Under the pieces are notes generated by a model. The model was given only the letters and a program-made list of their open reading frames with translations, made no database searches and was not told the origin of the DNA. Below, in pieces: positions 59,075-64,000 of a stretch of 64,000 bases of DNA. The DNA is from Rhizobium aethiopicum. GTDB taxonomy: Bacteria > Pseudomonadota > Alphaproteobacteria > Rhizobiales > Rhizobiaceae. A program made the position numbers and the translations under genes. The stretch spans positions 1-64,000 of the forward strand of contig NZ_FMAJ01000017.1 in NCBI RefSeq assembly GCF_900094625.1, written 5' to 3'. The number at the start of each line of letters is the position of its first letter. Position 1 is the stretch's first letter.

Positions 59075-60230
59075 GCCGCTCGGCCGCTACCGCCGCATCG
59101 TCATCAAGATCGGCTCTGCCCTCTTGGTCGATCGCAAGGCCGGGCTGAAGAAGGCCTGGCTCGACGCCATGTGCGCCGATATAGCGAGCCTGAAGGCCAA
59201 GGGGATCGACGTGCTCGTCGTCTCCTCAGGCGCGATCGCGCTCGGCCGTTCGGTGCTCGACCTGCCCTCGGGCGCACTGAAACTGGAGGAAAGCCAAGCT
59301 GCCGCCGCCGTCGGCCAGATCGCCTTAGCGCGCGCCTGGTCGGAGAGCCTGTCGCGCGACGAGATCGTCGCCGGCCAAATCCTGCTGACGCTCGGCGATA
59401 CGGAAGAGCGCCGCCGCTATCTCAATGCGCGCGCAACCATCAATCAGTTGCTGAAGATCGGCGCCGTGCCGATCATCAACGAGAACGATACGGTTGCGAC
59501 CAGCGAGATCCGCTATGGCGACAACGACCGTCTCGCCGCCCGCGTGGCGACGATGACCGGCGCCGACCTGCTCATCCTTCTCTCCGATATTGACGGCCTC
59601 TATACCGCGCCGCCGCATCTCGATACGAATGCGGCCTTCCTGGAGACGATTGCCGAAATCACACCGGAGATCGAAGCGATGGCCGGCGGCGCCGCCTCCG
59701 AGCTTTCGCGCGGCGGCATGCGCACCAAGATCGATGCCGGCAAGATCGCGACCACCTCGGGCTGCGCCATGATCATCGCCTCGGGCAAGACCGAGAGCCC
59801 GCTGTCGGCGATCGAAAACGGCGCGCGCTCCTCCTGGTTCGCCCCTTCGGGCACGCCCGTTACCGCCCGCAAGACCTGGATCGCCGGACAATTGCAGCCG
59901 GCAGGCGAACTGCATGTCGACGACGGTGCCGTCACGGCACTCGGCGCCGGCAAGAGCCTGCTTCCCGCCGGCGTTCGCAGCGTTTCCGGCCTCTTCAGCC
60001 GCGGCGACACCGTGGCGATCATCGGCCCTGAAGGCCGCGAAATCGCCCGTGGCCTTGTCAGCTACGACGCCGAGGATGCCCGCCGCATCGCCGGCCGCAA
60101 GTCGGCAGAGATCGAGGCGATCCTCGGTTATGCCGGACGCGCCGCCATGGTTCACCGCGACGACATGGTGATGACCGCGCAGATCCGGTCGAAATCGGAA
60201 AGGCAGAAGAAGGACGCGAGCTATGCTTGA
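59061..60230 (+). CDS. proB: Glutamate 5-kinase
   Basis: A 389-residue kinase phosphorylating glutamate in proline synthesis. Amino acid kinase fold: RYRRIVIKIGSALLVD (phosphate-binding), VVSSGAIALGR, INENDTVATSEIRYGDNDRL (substrate loop) and GGMRTKIDAGKIAT. A C-terminal PUA domain (about 285-375) is present, as in the enteric enzyme. Start ATG 59061 (MTSRKPLGRY) is chosen over ATG 59052; it overlaps obgE. Feedback inhibition by proline is expected from the family. Confidence 0.96.
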   Translation: MTSRKPLGRYRRIVIKIGSALLVDRKAGLKKAWLDAMCADIASLKAKGIDVLVVSSGAIALGRSVLDLPSGALKLEESQAAAAVGQIALARAWSESLSRDEIVAGQILLTLGDTEERRRYLNARATINQLLKIGAVPIINENDTVATSEIRYGDNDRLAARVATMTGADLLILLSDIDGLYTAPPHLDTNAAFLETIAEITPEIEAMAGGAASELSRGGMRTKIDAGKIATTSGCAMIIASGKTESPLSAIENGARSSWFAPSGTPVTARKTWIAGQLQPAGELHVDDGAVTALGAGKSLLPAGVRSVSGLFSRGDTVAIIGPEGREIARGLVSYDAEDARRIAGRKSAEIEAILGYAGRAAMVHRDDMVMTAQIRSKSERQKKDASYA

Positions 60231-61506
60231 TACCGTTGCGCCAGGCCCTGACATTGACGCGCTGATGAACGACATCGGCCGCAAGGCGAAGGCTGCGGCG
60301 CGACCGTTGGGCTTTGCGTCCACCGAGACGAAGAACAAGGGCCTGAACGCCATGGCCGATGCGATCCTGGCGAGCAAGGCGCATATTCTTGCCGAAAATG
60401 CCAAGGATCTGAAGGACATCGAAGGCAGCGAAACGCTTGCCTCCTTCGTCGACCGGCTAACGCTGAACGACAAGCGCATTGCCGAGATGGCCGAAGGGAT
60501 CCGCGCCATTGCCGCCCTTGCCGATCCGGTCGGCGAAGTCATCGCTGCCTGGGACCGGCCGAACGGTCTGAAGATCGAACGCGTTCGCACACCGCTCGGC
60601 GTTATCGGCGTCATCTTCGAAAGCCGGCCGAACGTCACTGCCGATGCTGGCGCCCTCTGCCTCAAGGCGGGCAATGCGGTTATCCTGCGCTGCGGCTCGG
60701 ATTCGCGCCGTTCATCGCAAGCTATCCATGCCTGCCTTGTCGAAGGCCTGAAGGCCGCTGGACTTCCAGAGCATGCTATTCAGCTGGTTCCGGTCACCGA
60801 TCGTGCCGCCGTCGGCGCCATGCTGCGCGGCCTGGAGGGCGCGATCGACGTCATCGTGCCACGCGGCGGCAAGAGCCTGGTGGCCCGCGTCCAGAGCGAG
60901 GCCCGCGTGCCGGTCTTTGCTCATCTCGAAGGCCTGTGCCACATCTATGTCGACGCATCGGCCGATATCGAGATGGCCAAGCAGATCGTCGTCAATGCCA
61001 AGATGCGCCGCACCGGCATCTGCGGCGCGGCCGAAACCCTGCTCGTCGACGGCGCGGCGATCGGCACGCATCTGACGCCGCTGCTCGAGGTTTTGACCGA
61101 CGCCGGCTGTGAGATTCGTGCCTCGGCGACGGTGCTGAAGGTCGCGCCAGGCATGAAGCCTGCGACCGAGGAGGACTGGTCGACCGAATATCTCGACGCG
61201 ATCATCTCGGTTGCCGTCGTCGACGGCATATCGGGCGCCATCGCCCATATCCAGAACTATTCCTCGAACCACACCGAGGCCGTCATCGCCGAGGATCCTG
61301 CTGTCGTCGAACGTTTCTTTACCGAAGTCGATTCGGCGATCCTGCTGCACAATGCCTCGACGCAATTCGCCGACGGCGGCGAGTTCGGCATGGGTGCGGA
61401 AATCGGCATTGCCACCGGCAAGATGCATGCCCGCGGCCCCGTCGGCGTCGAGCAGCTCACCTCCTTCAAATACCGGGTGCGCGGTGCCGGCCAGACCCGA
61501 CCCTGA
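60223..61506 (+). CDS. proA: Glutamate-5-semialdehyde dehydrogenase
   Basis: A 427-residue NADPH-dependent reductase converting glutamyl 5-phosphate to the semialdehyde. Family blocks: IGVIFESRPNVTADAGALCL, LRCGSDSRRSSQAIH, DVIVPRGGKSLVA, the catalytic Cys in RRTGICGAAETLLVD (about 267-281) and FADGGEFGMGAEIGIATGK. It overlaps proB by 8 bp, so the two are translationally coupled. proC is elsewhere. Confidence 0.97.
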   Translation: MLDTVAPGPDIDALMNDIGRKAKAAARPLGFASTETKNKGLNAMADAILASKAHILAENAKDLKDIEGSETLASFVDRLTLNDKRIAEMAEGIRAIAALADPVGEVIAAWDRPNGLKIERVRTPLGVIGVIFESRPNVTADAGALCLKAGNAVILRCGSDSRRSSQAIHACLVEGLKAAGLPEHAIQLVPVTDRAAVGAMLRGLEGAIDVIVPRGGKSLVARVQSEARVPVFAHLEGLCHIYVDASADIEMAKQIVVNAKMRRTGICGAAETLLVDGAAIGTHLTPLLEVLTDAGCEIRASATVLKVAPGMKPATEEDWSTEYLDAIISVAVVDGISGAIAHIQNYSSNHTEAVIAEDPAVVERFFTEVDSAILLHNASTQFADGGEFGMGAEIGIATGKMHARGPVGVEQLTSFKYRVRGAGQTRP

Positions 61507-61507
61507 C

Positions 61508-62212
61508 GTGACGACGGAAAAGCTGGACCGACGTTATCTCCGTATGCCGCACAGCGAGCGCGGCATGGCCGTCGGCCTGTTCGGCGGGTCGTTCAATCCG
61601 CCGCATGAGGGCCATGCGCTCGTCGCCGAAATCGCCATCAAGCGGCTCGGTCTCGACCAGCTATGGTGGATGGTGACGCCCGGCAACCCGCTGAAAAGTC
61701 GCAATCATCTCGCGCCGCTTGCCGAGCGCATTGCCGAAAGCGAGCATATGGCCGCCGATCCGCGCATCAAGGTCACGGCCTTCGAGCAGGCGCTCGGCGT
61801 CAGTTACACCGCCAACACGCTGGCCCGCGTCAAGGCCCGTAATCCGCATGTGCATTTCATCTGGATAATGGGCGCCGACAGCCTGCAGACCTTTCACAAA
61901 TGGCAGAAATGGCAGGACATCGCCCGCACCTTTCCGATCGCGGTGATCGACCGGCCGGGCGCAACGCTCTCCTATCTCTCCTCGAAAATGACGCGCACCT
62001 TCGATTTCGCCCGCATCGACGAGGACGACGCGCGCGTTCTCTGGAAGAAGCGGGCGCCAGCCTGGACCTTCATCCACGGGCCGCGCTCCGGCCTGAGCTC
62101 GACGGCTATCCGCGACGGCGGCGCACTGCCGGACAACGCCGAGCAGGCTGATTTGCAGAGACATCCAGAAACGAGAAAGCCCGACGGGGGAGGAGATCCG
62201 TCGGGCTTATAA
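61508..62212 (+). CDS. nadD: Nicotinate-nucleotide adenylyltransferase
   Basis: A 234-residue enzyme transferring AMP to nicotinate mononucleotide in NAD synthesis. The nucleotidyltransferase motif GLFGGSFNPPHEGHALVAEI carries the HxGH-type site, and SGLSSTAIRDG is the ISSTxIR equivalent near the C terminus. The start may be GTG 61508 (in frame, 1 bp after proA) or ATG 61544. The last 25 codons run through a hairpin that belongs to the antisense sRNA terminator, giving an unusual Pro/Gly-rich tail (RKPDGGGDPSGL). Part of the obgE-proBA-nadD cluster. Confidence 0.93.
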   Translation: MTTEKLDRRYLRMPHSERGMAVGLFGGSFNPPHEGHALVAEIAIKRLGLDQLWWMVTPGNPLKSRNHLAPLAERIAESEHMAADPRIKVTAFEQALGVSYTANTLARVKARNPHVHFIWIMGADSLQTFHKWQKWQDIARTFPIAVIDRPGATLSYLSSKMTRTFDFARIDEDDARVLWKKRAPAWTFIHGPRSGLSSTAIRDGGALPDNAEQADLQRHPETRKPDGGGDPSGL

Positions 62213-62292
62213 ACTCGATCGACAACTGGGAGGAGGAGTGTTGCCGATCCTGTCGAACGGCTATGGGAGGAGGAGACAGCCGTTTCGATGAG
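62165..62292 (-). ncRNA. Alpha-r14-type trans-acting sRNA with anti-Shine-Dalgarno loops
   Basis: On the minus strand three consecutive hairpins each show a CUCCUCC-type motif in the loop. Hairpin 1 (62256-62284): AACGGCT...AGCCGTT with CTCCTCCTCCC. Hairpin 2 (62217-62249): GATCGGCAAC / GTTGTCGATC with ACTCCTCCTCCCA. Hairpin 3 (62177-62208): AAGCCCGACGG / CCGTCGGGCTT with ATCTCCTCCC, followed by TCTCGTTTC, acting as terminator. This is the architecture of the alpha-r14 (Smr14C / NfeR1) sRNAs of rhizobia, which block ribosome-binding sites of target mRNAs, often transporter genes. The 5' end is estimated. Its 3' end is antisense to the nadD 3' end. Confidence 0.8.
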
Positions 62293-62543
62293 TGTGTTGT
62301 ACCATATTCCGCAGGAAGTTGAATATCGATTTGTGCAATGCAGCAATGCCGATGATGCAATACTCGAGTGAGTATCCTTGCAACGCTGCCGCTTTTCTCG
62401 GCAGACCGATGAAATAGGTTCTACTACTTCGGTCCTTTGGCTCGCCGGTTTGCATTCTCGGTCTGTTGCGCATCCCTCGGATATTTTTCTTTTCCGGAAA
62501 GCCATGCACTTCGTGAATGGCGGAGCCAGTCGTTCGCCGAAAA
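62293..62543. other. Spacer between sRNA and molybdate genes
   Basis: About 250 bp that should contain the sRNA promoter (minus strand). I see no coding gene. An AT-rich stretch on the minus strand (GGAATATGGTACAACACA) lies at a suitable distance from the first sRNA hairpin, but I cannot assign -35 and -10 boxes with confidence. Confidence 0.4.
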
Positions 62544-62611
62544 TCGTTATATTTTTACGGATATATCCCTAGCCAAGACGTGAATGTCGTTATATTCGTC
62601 AAAATATTTCG
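62544..62611 (+). promoter_or_regulatory. Two candidate ModE boxes upstream of modA
   Basis: TCGTTATAT begins at 62544 and again at 62587, 43 bp apart, each followed after 8 bases by an AT-rich inverted half (ATATATC at 62561; ATATTTC at 62604). ModE sites in other bacteria have the form CGTTATAT-N-ATATAACG, so these are plausible sites for molybdate-dependent repression of modABC. The second is about 20 bp before the modA start. Confidence 0.55.
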
Positions 62612-62629
62612 AGCCCTGGGAGCAAAGGC

Positions 62630-63427
62630 ATGCAGAACCGCCGCCGATGGATGAAACGGGCAACCGTCGCAATCGCGGCACTCTGGCTTGGCGCGGCAGC
62701 GCTGCCGGTGCCGGTGCCGGCCGCGGCCGGCGAAAAGCTGACAGTCTTTGCCGCGGCAAGCCTCAAGAACGCACTTGATGCCGCCAACGCCGCCTGGGAT
62801 GGGCAAAGCGGCAAGGAAGCTGTTACATCCTATGCCGCAAGCGGCGCGCTCGCCAAACAGATCGAAAACGCCGCTCCTGCCGATATCTTCATCTCGGCCG
62901 ACCTCGACTGGATGGATTACCTCGCCAAGAAGGACCTCATCAAGCCGGACAGCCGGTCGAACCTGCTTGGAAACCGCATCGTGCTCGTGACCGAAAAGGA
63001 CAAGGCAAAACCGGTCGAGATCAAGCAGGATTTCGATCTTGCCGCGTTGCTGGGTGATGGCAAGCTCGCCATGGGTGAGCCGAAATCCGTTCCCGCCGGC
63101 AAATACGCCATGGCCGCCCTCGAAAAACTCGGGCTCTGGACCTCTGTGGAAAGCAAGGTCGCCGGCGCCGAAAGTGTCCGCGCCGCCCTTGCCCTCGTCT
63201 CCCGCGGCGAAGCGCCCTATGGCATCGTCTACCAGACCGACGCGGCCGCCGATAAGGGTGTCGCCGTCGTCGGCACCTTCCCGGCCGATTCCCATCCACC
63301 GATCATCTATCCGATCGCAATCCTTGCCGAGAGCAAGAACCCGGATGCCGCAGCCTATCTCGATTTCCTGAAATCCGATAAGGCGACCGCCTTCTTCACT
63401 GCGCAGGGCTTCACCATTCTGAAGTGA
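62630..63427 (+). CDS. modA: Molybdate ABC transporter substrate-binding protein
   Basis: A 265-residue periplasmic protein with a signal peptide (about 1-33, ending VPAAAG). The mature part has the ModA pattern LTVFAAASLKNALDA, SYAASGALAKQIENAAPADIFISAD and YGIVYQTDAAAD (Tyr for oxyanion binding). GGGAG lies 7 bp before ATG 62630. modB follows after a 266-bp spacer filled by a palindromic repeat. Confidence 0.96.
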   Translation: MQNRRRWMKRATVAIAALWLGAAALPVPVPAAAGEKLTVFAAASLKNALDAANAAWDGQSGKEAVTSYAASGALAKQIENAAPADIFISADLDWMDYLAKKDLIKPDSRSNLLGNRIVLVTEKDKAKPVEIKQDFDLAALLGDGKLAMGEPKSVPAGKYAMAALEKLGLWTSVESKVAGAESVRAALALVSRGEAPYGIVYQTDAAADKGVAVVGTFPADSHPPIIYPIAILAESKNPDAAAYLDFLKSDKATAFFTAQGFTILK

Positions 63428-63512
63428 TGACCTGAATTGATTGCGGAATCAACATCGACAGCTTAGCGTGAAGCTCACTTAAGCGAGCCTTCTGTCCGGT
63501 TCTAGTCAATGG

Positions 63513-63654
63513 CTGCCCCTCACCCTAACCCTCTCCCCGTAAACGGGGAGAGGGGACGTGCCCAGCGAGACGTTGCCGAGGGACGGAGGGGTTGCAGCGA
63601 TTCCCCTTCGCCCCGCGAGCGGGGAGAAGGTGCCGGCAGGCGGATGAGGGGCAG
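63513..63654. repeat. 142-bp palindromic intergenic element between modA and modB
   Basis: Inverted ends CTGCCCCTCA (63513) and TGAGGGGCAG (63645-63654) enclose two strong hairpins: CCCTCTCCCCGT / ACGGGGAGAGGG (63529-63554) and CCTTCGCCCCGC / GCGGGGAGAAGG (63605-63630). I recall sequences of this CCCTCACCCTAACCC type as dispersed repeats in many Rhizobiales genomes. It lies inside an operon, where its hairpins could reduce modBC expression relative to modA. Confidence 0.8.
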
Positions 63655-63693
63655 GCGTCGGGTGACATCGGATTTTCCAGGAGACCATCGCAT

Positions 63694-64000
63694 TTGAATA
63701 TATTCGGCTTGAGCGATGAGGAATGGACGGCGATCCTGCTCAGCTTGCGCGTCTCGATCGTCGCCATGCTGGCGAGCCTCCCGCTCGGCATTCTCGTTGC
63801 CCTGCTCTTGGCCCGCGGCCGCTTCTGGGGCAAGTCGGTGCTGAACGGCGTCGTTCACCTGCCGCTGATCCTTCCCCCCGTCGTCACCGGCTTCCTTCTC
63901 CTCATCCTCTTCGGCCGCCGCGGTCCGATCGGCAGCCTGCTCGAGCAATATTTCGGCATCGTCTTCTCCTTCCGCTGGACGGGCGCCGCCCTCGCCTGCG
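63694..64000 (+). CDS. modB: Molybdate ABC transporter permease, 5' part
   Basis: The first 102 residues of ModB; the gene continues past the window. The frame opens at TTG 63694 (NIFGLSDEEWTAILLSLRVS follows), with AGGAG about 10 bp upstream and no nearby ATG. Visible are the first membrane segments and the conserved LPLILPPVVTGFLLL and RGPIGSLLE motifs of molybdate permeases. It pairs with modA upstream; modC is expected next. Confidence 0.95.
   Translation, partial: MNIFGLSDEEWTAILLSLRVSIVAMLASLPLGILVALLLARGRFWGKSVLNGVVHLPLILPPVVTGFLLLILFGRRGPIGSLLEQYFGIVFSFRWTGAALAC

Noticed and set aside
1..64000. Prophage, integrative element, insertion sequence or CRISPR
   Set aside because: No integrase, transposase, cas gene or regularly spaced repeat array was found; the tRNA-Ser gene has no adjacent integrase or duplicated 3' end.

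Overview
The window looks like a chromosomal segment of a Rhizobium species of the R. etli / R. leguminosarum group. This is inferred from the high GC content, the phaAB - Suv3-like helicase - fdxA - carD - rpoH2 gene order, a SAM-II riboswitch in front of metA, an anti-Shine-Dalgarno-loop sRNA resembling the alpha-r14 family, and palindromic intergenic elements of rhizobial type. There is no prophage, integrase, insertion sequence or CRISPR array. Almost everything is dense, housekeeping-style chromosome.

Layout, left half. 1-1154: the end of phaA plus phaB (polyhydroxybutyrate synthesis). 1258-2075: three very small envelope or membrane genes. 2076-2881: an intergenic region carrying a three-copy, about 200-bp-spaced repeat rich in GANTC sites. 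2882-9251: Suv3-type RNA helicase, S4 RNA-binding protein, ferredoxin FdxA, CarD and the heat-shock sigma factor RpoH2. 9303-18484: M48 protease, DHA2 efflux pump with divergent MarR regulator, thiamine pyrophosphokinase, ABC-F ATPase, a decayed secreted-protein gene and an SbmA/YddA-type ABC protein with an eroded ATP site. 18641-20799: SAM-II riboswitch, metA and an aldose epimerase. 20931-24628: an amino-sugar operon (GntR, SIS deaminase, NagA, second SIS protein). 24689-27514: EF-P with both of its beta-lysylation enzymes, EpmA and EpmB.

Most unusual region, 27779-39415. A small carrier protein, an acyl-CoA-dehydrogenase-like flavoprotein, a seryl-tRNA-synthetase-like amino acid:[carrier protein] ligase and a DUF1839 protein lie in one translationally coupled run. 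A GH2 beta-mannosidase-like enzyme, a glycosyltransferase, a 1103-residue fusion of a Wzx-type flippase with two alpha/beta-hydrolase modules, and a convergent glycosyltransferase follow. My inference is that an amino acid is activated on the carrier protein, possibly oxidised, and moved to a glycan or glycolipid. The DUF1839 protein has a Cys/His/Asp arrangement like the BtrH-type transferases.

Right half. 39561-45224: lysine/pipecolate catabolism (RAM-domain protein, LysR, HglS-type DUF1338 enzyme, FAD oxidase, AmaB). 45381-49204: an iron ABC transporter with two palindromes 50 bp apart upstream. 49299-54161: a GH144-type beta-1,2-glucanase, gamma-glutamyltransferase and an M81 peptidase. 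54565-62212: tRNA-Ser(CGA), rplU-rpmA, two acetyltransferases, an endonuclease/phosphatase-family protein, obgE-proB-proA-nadD, then an antisense sRNA gene at the nadD 3' end. 62544-64000: candidate ModE boxes, modA, a palindromic repeat and the start of modB, which runs off the window.
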